Source: Sulfurimonas sp. (GTDB lineage: Bacteria > Campylobacterota > Campylobacteria > Campylobacterales > Sulfurimonadaceae). From it: a stretch of DNA of 64,000 bases. Positions within the stretch are counted from its first letter, which is position 1. The number at the start of each line of letters is the position of its first letter. The DNA is taken from contig NZ_JALOAN010000006.1 in assembly GCF_023228785.1 (NCBI RefSeq), positions 12,388 to 76,387 of the forward strand. Reading direction: 5' to 3'. Both the position numbers and the translations under genes were made by a program. Below, one piece after another: positions 51,036 through 59,297 of this stretch. The notes beneath the pieces are model-generated. The model was given only the letters and a program-made list of their open reading frames with translations, searched no databases and was not told where the DNA came from.

Positions 51036-53537
51036 TTATTCTTTTGACCATTTTAAAATTTTATCACTATATTTTTCATAAATAGCCTCACCAGAGTTAT
51101 CATCTTTTGCTTGAATATAGATATTGAGATGATTATTGTATTGATCCGGAATCATTAAAATCCAGTCTGTTTTATTCTCCCATATTTTAACCCCATCATC
51201 AGTGGATGATTTTTTATCTTTTGCATCTTCTAAGAATTTTCTCATCATCTTGCCTTTAAGCGATTGAGCACAATCTATCTTAAAAGTTTTATAGTAAAAC
51301 TCCTCTATAGATGCAGCAAGATTGGAGAGTTTTACTTTATGACAACTTATAAGTTCCATAATCTTGAGAGTTGAATATATTGCATCACGAGTATAACTAA
51401 ACTCAGTAAAAGCAAAGTTTCCATCAACCGTAGCTATAAGATCATACTTCATAAGATCTTTTGGTTTAAAATCCGAGTACTTACCACTATCTATTTCAAG
51501 GTTTTCAAAGTGTTTTATATCTGGTGCCCACGTTGGTAAAAAAACTCTTTTTTTCTTATCTATAACAGATAGATTTAAAAGTTCCAATACACTATAAAGT
51601 AGTTCTACTTTACTTAATATTTTTCCTTTTTCAGTTATCAAACTTAGCGTTTTAGCATTTTGATGAATCAGAACTCCCATATCGTAGCCTAAGCTCTTTA
51701 CTATTACTGATGTATTTGTTGCGCTATTTTTTTCTAAGAGTGCGATGTTAGCTAACTTATGTTCATCATAATAGGTGTTTAAAACTATATTTTCCACACC
51801 TATAGAGTTTAGTATAGATGGCATTATGTCTGATATTATGCCATGCATCAGATCTACTACTACTTTAAAAGTACCGCACTTGATGATGCCATTGTTAATT
51901 TTACTCTCTACTGCTTTTTTGTATCTAAAGCACTCTGCATGATGAGGAGTCTCTTTAATACTACCAATTTGTGAATAATCTACTCTACGAAACTTCTCTG
52001 TAAAAAATGCTTTTTCTATGCTATTTGATGAACTTGTTGTTATCTTCATTCCATCTTCGTTAAAGAGGGTAATTTCAGAACTAAGTGTGTCGAGAGTACA
52101 TCTTTTAAAATTAGCTCCACCGACGACAGAGTCATTGTTTACAATTTCATGCCTAATAACAGGCTGAGGAGCATCTTTAATATCTATAACATTTAAACCA
52201 GAAGATAACAACCCCCCTAAAAAAGCACGTTTGAGCATACGAGAACTTTTATCATGATCTCTACCTACGATGATATTAGATCCTATTGGAAACTGAGAAG
52301 CAAAGGCTTCAGCTAGTTTTGTAACCATTTCACACGAGAGTTCAACATTACTCTTACCTGAGACACTTCCATCTTCAAATATAGAATTTTTATATTTGCT
52401 ACCTAAGACAAGGTTATTACTAACTATTGAAGCTGCCTCTATTTTTTTATCGGGCCAAATTACAACATCTTGCTGAAATGTTGTTAGCTCTCCAACTTCA
52501 CAACCCTCAGAGAGGATCAAACCAGCTTTTGCTGTTACATTTATATCTATCTCGTTATTATTACAAACTATACAATTATCTAACTTTGCACCTCTACCAA
52601 CACTTATATTTTCCCAAAACACACTATTTCTAATCTTACAAGATGATTTAATAACTACATTGTCACCGATAACTACATTGTTTAGTTTTACATTTTTTCC
52701 TATTTTTACATTTTTTCCTAAAAGAACTGTACCTGTAATCTCAACAGACTTATCGAGTTCATATATCTCATCGCTATAAAGAACTCCATCATAATATTTT
52801 TGTTCTTTGCCATGGATTTTAAAATTTACTTTATGGTTTAAAATATCATCATAAACTTCTCTATAGCTCTCAGGATTACCAACATCTCTCCAGTAACCTT
52901 TTAAATTACAAGCCATAAGCTCTATATTTTTTTTCATAAGCAAAGGAAAAAGATCCTTAGCAAAGTCAAAATTTTCACCTGTAGGTATATGCTCTAAAAT
53001 TTCTGGTTCTATTATATAAATACCTGTATTTATCGTATCACTAAAGACTTCTCCCCAACTTGGCTTTTCTAAAAATTTTTCAATTACACTATCTTTATTT
53101 GCTATAACAACACCAAACTGTAAAGGATTCTCAACAGAAGTTAAACCTATAGAGAGTTTGGATTTTTTCTTTTTATGAAAATCAAAGAGCTTTTTAAAAT
53201 CAAAATCAGTGACTAGATCTCCACTAATAATTATAAAATTATCATCACCAATAAGCTCTTGCGCTAATTTCACAGCTCCAGCAGTTCCATAATCTCCATC
53301 AGGAACAACATAGCTTATCTTGATCCCAAAATCGCTTCCATCTTTAAAATAATCTTGAATAATTTCTGGTTTAAAATACAAAAGAACGATAAACTCTTTG
53401 ATACCTAAATCTTTGAGCATCATCATTGTGTGCTCCATCATAGGCTTATTCATTATTGGTAACATAGGTTTTGGTCTTGAATGTGTCAATGGTTGGATTC
53501 GAGTACCAAATCCACCTGCCATAACTACTGCTTTCAT
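51036..53537 (-). CDS. Fused nucleotidyltransferase, hexapeptide and degenerate phosphomannomutase-like protein
   Basis: 833 residues in three parts. Residues 1-235 form an NDP-sugar pyrophosphorylase (MAGGFGTRIQPLTHSRPKPM, ISGDLVTDFDF, YWRDVGNPESY). Residues 250-390 form a left-handed beta-helix of hexapeptides. From about 395 on comes a phosphomannomutase-like domain, but the phosphoserine loop is GGANFKRC (473-480) instead of TASHNP, the metal loop is HQNAKT (625-630) instead of DGDxDR, and the sugar loop is DGNFAFT (705-711). The mutase part is therefore probably inactive and regulatory. The first part may make GDP-mannose or, in this cluster, the glucose donor for glycogen; the sequence cannot decide. 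Confidence 0.88.
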   Translation of the reverse strand: MKAVVMAGGFGTRIQPLTHSRPKPMLPIMNKPMMEHTMMMLKDLGIKEFIVLLYFKPEIIQDYFKDGSDFGIKISYVVPDGDYGTAGAVKLAQELIGDDNFIIISGDLVTDFDFKKLFDFHKKKKSKLSIGLTSVENPLQFGVVIANKDSVIEKFLEKPSWGEVFSDTINTGIYIIEPEILEHIPTGENFDFAKDLFPLLMKKNIELMACNLKGYWRDVGNPESYREVYDDILNHKVNFKIHGKEQKYYDGVLYSDEIYELDKSVEITGTVLLGKNVKIGKNVKLNNVVIGDNVVIKSSCKIRNSVFWENISVGRGAKLDNCIVCNNNEIDINVTAKAGLILSEGCEVGELTTFQQDVVIWPDKKIEAASIVSNNLVLGSKYKNSIFEDGSVSGKSNVELSCEMVTKLAEAFASQFPIGSNIIVGRDHDKSSRMLKRAFLGGLLSSGLNVIDIKDAPQPVIRHEIVNNDSVVGGANFKRCTLDTLSSEITLFNEDGMKITTSSSNSIEKAFFTEKFRRVDYSQIGSIKETPHHAECFRYKKAVESKINNGIIKCGTFKVVVDLMHGIISDIMPSILNSIGVENIVLNTYYDEHKLANIALLEKNSATNTSVIVKSLGYDMGVLIHQNAKTLSLITEKGKILSKVELLYSVLELLNLSVIDKKKRVFLPTWAPDIKHFENLEIDSGKYSDFKPKDLMKYDLIATVDGNFAFTEFSYTRDAIYSTLKIMELISCHKVKLSNLAASIEEFYYKTFKIDCAQSLKGKMMRKFLEDAKDKKSSTDDGVKIWENKTDWILMIPDQYNNHLNIYIQAKDDNSGEAIYEKYSDKILKWSKE

Positions 53538-53563
53538 GTTAAGCTCCTAAAGTTTATTTGTTT

Positions 53564-53839
53564 TTATAATTTTAAAAGAGAGTTTTTTGATCCAAATGGT
53601 GACTCTACTGTTTGGACTTCGTTATCACAAATCCATCTACTATCAATCTTATATCCAAACTCATAAGATTGATTGCAACTTAGCACTTTTGTCAAATAAT
53701 ATTCACCACTTTTTTTTACTTTCATCTCTTCATCTTGCCATTCATTCCACTCTCCAGACAAAAATACTTCACACTCAGATTCTGGCATAATTGAAAATGT
53801 TACCCAAGCCTTATCACCTTTTTTAGTTACCTTTAGCAT
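53564..53839 (-). CDS. Stand-alone CBM48/AMPK-type glycogen-binding protein
   Basis: 91 residues, a single carbohydrate-binding module: ECEVFLSGEWNEWQDEEMK and YEFGYKIDSRWICDNE match the G.fn.W and k..vDg.w..d patterns, with the conserved Trp residues that stack on alpha-glucan. No catalytic domain or signal peptide. It may tether enzymes to glycogen or act as a sensor. AAGGAG precedes the ATG. It is the first gene after a ~100-base gap and may lead the glycogen part of the block. Confidence 0.82.
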   Translation of the reverse strand: MLKVTKKGDKAWVTFSIMPESECEVFLSGEWNEWQDEEMKVKKSGEYYLTKVLSCNQSYEFGYKIDSRWICDNEVQTVESPFGSKNSLLKL

Positions 53840-53940
53840 GATTATCTCCTTTATGAATTTAGTTTTATAATATCACTTAGTATTATTTTATCATAGAGAT
53901 TTGAAGTAGTACCTTTTCAACTAAGTGAAATCACTATTTC

Positions 53941-55155
53941 TTATTCTACTACTCTATTGAGATTTTTAAAGCCTGGTAATATTTTACCCTCTAAAAGCTC
54001 CAAAGAAGCTCCACCACCAGTAGATATAAAACTAAAATTATCAGACTCTCCACACTTATCAACTGCATCTGCAGTATCTCCACCGCCGACAATAGTATAA
54101 GCATAACAATCAGCAATTGCACTAGCTAATTTAAAAGTTCCTTTAGAGAAGTTATCTATCTCATAGATTCCCATAGGCCCGTTCCAAATAATTGTATTTG
54201 AAAGCTCTACTGCTTGAGTAAATAGTTTCAGTGTCGCAGGACCAATATCTACAGCCATAAAACCCTCTAAAATATCTTGTGCAGGTACTACTCTTACATT
54301 TATTGGTTTTTCAATAGAGTCAGTTATGACCACATCAACTGGCAGATAGACCTTTACACCAAACTTTTTAGCCTCTTGTAAAACATTTGCAGCAGTAGAT
54401 ACAAAGTCTTCTTCATAGAGAGACTTTTGCATATCGTAGCCTTGTGCTTTTAAAAATGTATTGCTCATAGCTCCACCAATTATGAGTTTATCAACTTTTT
54501 GTAAAACTGCTTCAAGAAGAGTTATCTTAGATGATATCTTTGCTCCACCAATAACTAAGGCAATTGGACGAACAGGATCTTCTAGCGCTTTAGAGAAGGC
54601 TTCTATCTCTCTCATCATTAAAAAACCAGCAACTTTTGTATCTACAAACTCAGTGATTCCATGAGTTGAAGCGTGTTTGCGGTGAGATGTTCCAAATGCA
54701 TCATTTACATATAGATCACAAAGTGAGGCTAGTTTTTTTGATAGCCCTTTATCATTTTGCTTCTCACCTTCATGAAATCTTATATTTTCTAGTAAAAATA
54801 TCTCTTGCGATGAAGATGCACAGACTATATCTTTAGAGCTCTCTAAATCCTTAATAAACTCAACTTTTCTCTCTAAGAGTCTCTCTAATCTTTTTTTAAT
54901 ATGGACAAGACTATATTTTTCATTAAATGAGCCTTTTGGGCGACCAAAATGCGTTACTAAGACAATTGATTTAGCATTATGATCTATACAGTAGTTTATA
55001 GTAGGCAGTGCTAAGCGAATTCTTCTATCATCTGAGATGTTATTGTGTGAGTCAACAGGAACATTAAAATCTACTCTTATTAAGACTCTTTGACCATCAA
55101 CATCTATATCTTTTAAGCCTTTAACACCGCTCATATATTTTATATTTGAAGTCAT
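53941..55155 (-). CDS. pgk: Phosphoglycerate kinase
   Basis: 404 residues. It interconverts 1,3-bisphosphoglycerate and 3-phosphoglycerate. Seen: VLIRVDFNVPVD, VLVTHFGRPKG, LLENIRFHEGE, NDAFGTSHRKHAST, VIGGAKISSKITLL, NGPMGIYEIDNFSKGT and the ATP-site TIVGGGDTADAVDK plus STGGGASLELLEGK. It overlaps the glgP-like gene by one base. Together with gap and pgi it gives the block a gluconeogenic trunk. Confidence 0.96.
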   Translation of the reverse strand: MTSNIKYMSGVKGLKDIDVDGQRVLIRVDFNVPVDSHNNISDDRRIRLALPTINYCIDHNAKSIVLVTHFGRPKGSFNEKYSLVHIKKRLERLLERKVEFIKDLESSKDIVCASSSQEIFLLENIRFHEGEKQNDKGLSKKLASLCDLYVNDAFGTSHRKHASTHGITEFVDTKVAGFLMMREIEAFSKALEDPVRPIALVIGGAKISSKITLLEAVLQKVDKLIIGGAMSNTFLKAQGYDMQKSLYEEDFVSTAANVLQEAKKFGVKVYLPVDVVITDSIEKPINVRVVPAQDILEGFMAVDIGPATLKLFTQAVELSNTIIWNGPMGIYEIDNFSKGTFKLASAIADCYAYTIVGGGDTADAVDKCGESDNFSFISTGGGASLELLEGKILPGFKNLNRVVE

Positions 55156-56810
55156 TATTTTGTCTTGCTATAGTCAAACATTCTTACATAGTATTCATCT
55201 GCCATTCTTCCAGAGTGAAAATCTTGTTCTATTTCACCCATGGCATTTTTCATGATCTCTACCCATCTTTTTGAATTGTCATAATATGTTGGAATAATAG
55301 TATTTTCTAAAATATCCATCATGTTTTTATTATCCAATCTATCTTGCTCTTCTATACTTAACTTGTGATCTAGCTCAGGTATAGTAAAAGCATTTCTACC
55401 ATCTCTTGCAAATTCAGGATGCCATCCATCATTTATAGAGAAGTGAATAGAACCGTTCATTGTAGCTGACATACCACTAGTACCACTTGCTTCTCTAGTA
55501 ATTCTAGGAGTATTTAACCAGATATCACTTCCTTGTTTTAGGAGTCTTGATAGAGATAGTTCATAACCAACAAGAACAGCAATATTTTTATATCTATGGC
55601 TGATTTTTATTAGCTCATTAAAAATATTTACAGCACCAAAGTCAGTTGGGTATGGTTTTCCTGCCCATATTATCTGAACTGGTCTCTCCTCATTTGTTAT
55701 GAGTTTTACAAATCTATCAAAATCATATTTTAGTAGTCCAGGACGCTTATATTCTGCAAATCTTCTAGCCCAAACAATAGTTAATACTTCTGGATCAAAC
55801 ATCTTTCCAGTCTGATCTGCTACCTCATCAAAAAGGATCTTCTTAAGATGTTTTTTTCTAGCTTCAATCTGATAATCTTCATGCTCATCTAGTGCACGAA
55901 TAAGCGTCTTATCTGTCCAGTATTTTTTGTCTTGAGAGTTTGTAATAGAGATAATCTCACACCTTCCATCTACATCCTTCCACATCTCATTTGCGACAGT
56001 TCCATGTATTTTAGAGACTGCATTTGATCTTTTAGCACTTCTTAGAGCTGCAACTGTTAGACTAAAGTTATCATCATATTCATAACCAGAGATCTCTCTA
56101 ACAGTTTTTAGATCTACTCCACTAAAAAATCCCATCTCTTCTAAGAGGTGTATGTTATGAATCTCATTTCCTGCAGCTTCTGGAGTATGAGTAGTAAATA
56201 CAACATGATTTTTAAGTTCATTTATATCATTAAAACGAGGATATAACTCATATACTAAAGGAAGAGCGTGTCCTTCATTCATATGATAAATGTCAATTTG
56301 TTGACCCATAGCTTCTAAGATCTTAACACCACCAACTCCCAAAACAATCTCTTGAGCGATTCGTGTTCTTTCATTTCCCTCATAGAGTTTATGTGTAATT
56401 GTTCTTGATAAAAAGTCATTTTCATCTGTATCAGTTGATAGTAAAATCATTGGAGCTGTTCCAAAAACATCAGGACGAAGCAAAAAAGCTTTAATTACCA
56501 CATCTTTATTGTTGATTCTTACAGTAGCCTTTACTGGTAATTCTTCTAAAAAATAGTAAAATTTTCTAGTATATTTTGGGTTTAATGTACGATCTTCATT
56601 ACGCTCTTGGTCGTAATAGCCAAAACTCCACAATATTCCAACACCAATCATATTTTGTTTTAAATCATATGCAGAACGCATATGTGAGCCTGCTAAAAAT
56701 CCCAATCCACCTGAATATATCTTAAGTGCTTGATCTATGGCAAACTCCATAGAGAAGTACGCTACTGAGGTTTTATATTTGTCTTTTATATGATAACTTT
56801 GTAATTTCAT
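55155..56810 (-). CDS. glgP: Short alpha-glucan phosphorylase family (GT35) protein lacking the PLP lysine
   Basis: 551 residues, the short form. Family features: VAYFSMEFAIDQALKIYSGGLGFLAGS, GVGGVKILEAMG, YHMNEGHALPLVYELYP, VFTTHTPEAAGNEIH, WARRFAEYKRPGLL and IWAGKPYPTDFGA. In the PLP segment REASGTSGMSATMNGSIHF the residue after Gly-Met is Ser 448 (codon 55469-55467), where phosphorylases have the Lys that binds PLP. Phosphorolysis by the usual mechanism is thus uncertain; it might act as a transferase or hydrolase, or bind PLP differently. Lies between pgi (2 bases) and pgk (1-base overlap). Confidence 0.85.
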   Translation of the reverse strand: MKLQSYHIKDKYKTSVAYFSMEFAIDQALKIYSGGLGFLAGSHMRSAYDLKQNMIGVGILWSFGYYDQERNEDRTLNPKYTRKFYYFLEELPVKATVRINNKDVVIKAFLLRPDVFGTAPMILLSTDTDENDFLSRTITHKLYEGNERTRIAQEIVLGVGGVKILEAMGQQIDIYHMNEGHALPLVYELYPRFNDINELKNHVVFTTHTPEAAGNEIHNIHLLEEMGFFSGVDLKTVREISGYEYDDNFSLTVAALRSAKRSNAVSKIHGTVANEMWKDVDGRCEIISITNSQDKKYWTDKTLIRALDEHEDYQIEARKKHLKKILFDEVADQTGKMFDPEVLTIVWARRFAEYKRPGLLKYDFDRFVKLITNEERPVQIIWAGKPYPTDFGAVNIFNELIKISHRYKNIAVLVGYELSLSRLLKQGSDIWLNTPRITREASGTSGMSATMNGSIHFSINDGWHPEFARDGRNAFTIPELDHKLSIEEQDRLDNKNMMDILENTIIPTYYDNSKRWVEIMKNAMGEIEQDFHSGRMADEYYVRMFDYSKTK

Positions 56811-56812
56811 GC

Positions 56813-58051
56813 TTAATTACTCCCTAGATTTTTATATAATATTTGTTTACCAAGTTCTACCCCTGGTTGGTTATACGTGTTTATGTGTAGAACTTTACCT
56901 ATTAGTGAAGTCAACAATTCATAATAAATTATTATGGCACCTATGTTTTTCTCACTAATTTCATCTAATGTAATGGTGTCTGAACTGACACCAGATTGTA
57001 TCAGGCTTTGCATTGTAGCTTTGCATTGCTCATTTATGAGTTTGTTAAAGCTTTGCTTATTAATAAAGTCAGTTTGCTCTATACCATGGAGTGTGATGTC
57101 TGGTATACTCAGAGAGTTTTTAAAGTCTTCTATATTGATAAAAGTCACACTTTTATCATTAGGTCCTTCGATAATTAACTGTAAAAAAGAGTGTTGATCA
57201 ACTGCACCTATAAGACCGATAGGAGTTAGTCCAACATGCTTGCCATCTTCGTCTAGCTTCCCTAAAGATTCACCCCAAAGTTGAACATACCACTTTGTAA
57301 AATTTTCTAGCCTATCTGCATATGAAAAGACTACATTTATATTCTCTTTATTTGAGTTAGCATATATGTAGTTTGCTTTTTCTAGTAGATGATTTTCATG
57401 TCCGTCAAAAAAACTCTTTTGAAACTCTGCTGCACCATCTAAGATAGATTCAACATCATATCCTGCCGCGTAGAGAGGCACTACACCTACAGCACTTAAA
57501 ACTGAAAAACGCCCACCAACATTATGAGGAATGTTAAACTCTCTTATATTGTAAAATGTGGCAAATTTTGAGAGATAAGAGTCTTTATCTGTTATCACGT
57601 ATATATTTGTAGCATTGTTTAGTTCAAGACTGAAATGTTTTATTAGTGTTTTAAAGATTGAGGTTGTCTCAATTGTAGATCCTGATTTTGATACTATAAA
57701 AAAGCAAGCTCTATCTTTGTCTATTTTAGAGATATTTTCCGAAATAGTCAAAGGATCAGAATTTTCAAAAAAAATCATCTCTTTTGCGTGAGTAGTTATG
57801 GGCTTTAAAATGGAGTTAATCGCTTTTATACCAAGAGAAGATCCACCTATTCCAACAATTACCACCTGAGAGAATCTATCTGTATCCATAGATTTTAACT
57901 TTTGTAGTAAATTTTTAGAATTTTGAGGTAGTTTATAGTAACCTACCTCATCTCCATCCATCTCTTTACGCAAAGATTCAAGCATTTCATTAAAATCTTT
58001 AGCATCTTGATAAAAAGATTTTTGTAAAAAATGGCTAGAAAATGAAAGCAT
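56813..58051 (-). CDS. pgi: Glucose-6-phosphate isomerase
   Basis: 412 residues from ATG 58051, which overlaps the gap stop (TAATG); an upstream in-frame start at 58075 would add an unlikely Cys/Trp-rich tail inside gap. It interconverts glucose-6-P and fructose-6-P. Motifs: IVGIGGSSLGIKAINSIL, FIVSKSGSTIETTSIFK, NVGGRFSVLSAVGVVPLYAAG (with the catalytic region) and LTPIGLIGAVDQHSFLQLIIEGP. Shorter than E. coli Pgi (549), like other Campylobacterota forms. Confidence 0.94.
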   Translation of the reverse strand: MLSFSSHFLQKSFYQDAKDFNEMLESLRKEMDGDEVGYYKLPQNSKNLLQKLKSMDTDRFSQVVIVGIGGSSLGIKAINSILKPITTHAKEMIFFENSDPLTISENISKIDKDRACFFIVSKSGSTIETTSIFKTLIKHFSLELNNATNIYVITDKDSYLSKFATFYNIREFNIPHNVGGRFSVLSAVGVVPLYAAGYDVESILDGAAEFQKSFFDGHENHLLEKANYIYANSNKENINVVFSYADRLENFTKWYVQLWGESLGKLDEDGKHVGLTPIGLIGAVDQHSFLQLIIEGPNDKSVTFINIEDFKNSLSIPDITLHGIEQTDFINKQSFNKLINEQCKATMQSLIQSGVSSDTITLDEISEKNIGAIIIYYELLTSLIGKVLHINTYNQPGVELGKQILYKNLGSN

Positions 58052-59046
58052 TAGTTGTTTCCAACAAACACACACATATCTACTAATCTTTCACTATACC
58101 CCCATTCATTATCATACCATGCTAAGACCTTAACAGTGTTACCATCTACAACACTTGTCATATCTGGAATATAAGTTGAACTATATTTAGATCCTATAAA
58201 GTCAGAAGAGACCCTTTTGTCGTTGTCAACTTCTAAAAGTCCTGCAAAGTTAGTCTTAGACGCTTTGTCAAATGCAGCATTAATCTGCTCAACTGTAACA
58301 TCTTTTTTTAGGTTTAGAGTTAAGTCAACTACTGAGACGTTAGGAGTTGGAACACGCATAGCATAACCATTTAGCTTGCCTTTAAGGTTTGGCATAACAA
58401 GTGCGATTGCTTTTGCAGCACCTGTAGTTGTTGGGATCATATTGATAGCAGCTGCACGTGCGCGACGCATATCTTTAGGATGTTTTACATCAAGAATATT
58501 TTGATCATTCGTATATGAGTGTATCGTTGTCATAAGACCATTTTTGATCCCAAACTCATCATCTAAAACTTTACATAGAGGTGCTAAACAGTTTGTAGTA
58601 CAACTTGCGTTTGAGATAATCGCCTCACCTTTATAGTCGTCAGTATTGATATTTAAAACATAAGTTGGAGTATCATCTTTTGCAGGAGCACTCATAACAA
58701 CTTTTTTAACACCATCTTTTAAGTAGCCTTTTGCTTTTTCTGTAGTTAAAAAGACACCAGTACACTCGATGACGATCTCTGCGCCATGTTTGCCAAATTC
58801 TAACTCTTCTATGTTACGAGTAGAGCTCATTGCGACTCTTTTGCCGTTTATCTCTATAGTCTTCTCATCTATGACTTTTGAATCCACACCTTTATGAACA
58901 CTATCATACTTTAAAAGATACTCTAGCATCTCAGCTTTTGCTGTTGTGTTAATTGCGACTAACTCTACATCATCTCTACTTGTGACGATTTTAGCGACAA
59001 TTATACCTATACGACCTGTTCCATTTATTGCTACTTTTATTGACAT
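58051..59046 (-). CDS. gap: Glyceraldehyde-3-phosphate dehydrogenase
   Basis: 331 residues from ATG 59046, which follows AAGGA; an in-frame TTG two codons earlier lies too near that site. NAD-binding start IKVAINGTGRIGIIVAKI (Thr where most have Phe), active Cys in SNASCTTNCLAP, HSYTNDQ, RARAAAINMIPTTTGAAKA and VLAWYDNEWGYSERLVD. It interconverts glyceraldehyde-3-P and 1,3-bisphosphoglycerate. It is the first gene of the gap-pgi-glgP-pgk chain, all linked by overlaps or 2-base gaps. Confidence 0.95.
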   Translation of the reverse strand: MSIKVAINGTGRIGIIVAKIVTSRDDVELVAINTTAKAEMLEYLLKYDSVHKGVDSKVIDEKTIEINGKRVAMSSTRNIEELEFGKHGAEIVIECTGVFLTTEKAKGYLKDGVKKVVMSAPAKDDTPTYVLNINTDDYKGEAIISNASCTTNCLAPLCKVLDDEFGIKNGLMTTIHSYTNDQNILDVKHPKDMRRARAAAINMIPTTTGAAKAIALVMPNLKGKLNGYAMRVPTPNVSVVDLTLNLKKDVTVEQINAAFDKASKTNFAGLLEVDNDKRVSSDFIGSKYSSTYIPDMTSVVDGNTVKVLAWYDNEWGYSERLVDMCVFVGNN

Positions 59047-59251
59047 TTTCAAATCCTTTTTTTTGTATTAACTTTACTCTATTTGGTAGTTAAACAAAGG
59101 TTAATATTATTTTTAGCAAAAGAAAACTCTAGCAGAGAAAATCTTATGATATAAACATAATAACACTATTTGTTTTGATAAATACTTTAATTAGGGACAA
59201 TGAGAGATGAAAAATAGCTTTTAACTCTAAGCAAGGATATATAAGTAAAAC

Positions 59252-59278
59252 TCCCACAAGTTTTTTTAACTTGTGGGA
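59252..59278 (-). terminator. Terminator hairpin after the second RND operon
   Basis: TCCCACAAGTT / AACTTGTGGGA, an 11-bp perfect stem with five T in the loop. It lies 20 bases past the end of the minus-strand RND gene and is followed on that strand by GTTTTACTT. It also isolates the gap promoter region. Confidence 0.7.
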
Positions 59279-59297
59279 CGTGGAAGTATCATAAAAA

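Noticed and set aside
56813..58075. Pgi start at 58075
   Set aside because: The extra residues would lie inside gap, and the ATG at 58051 forms a normal TAATG coupling.
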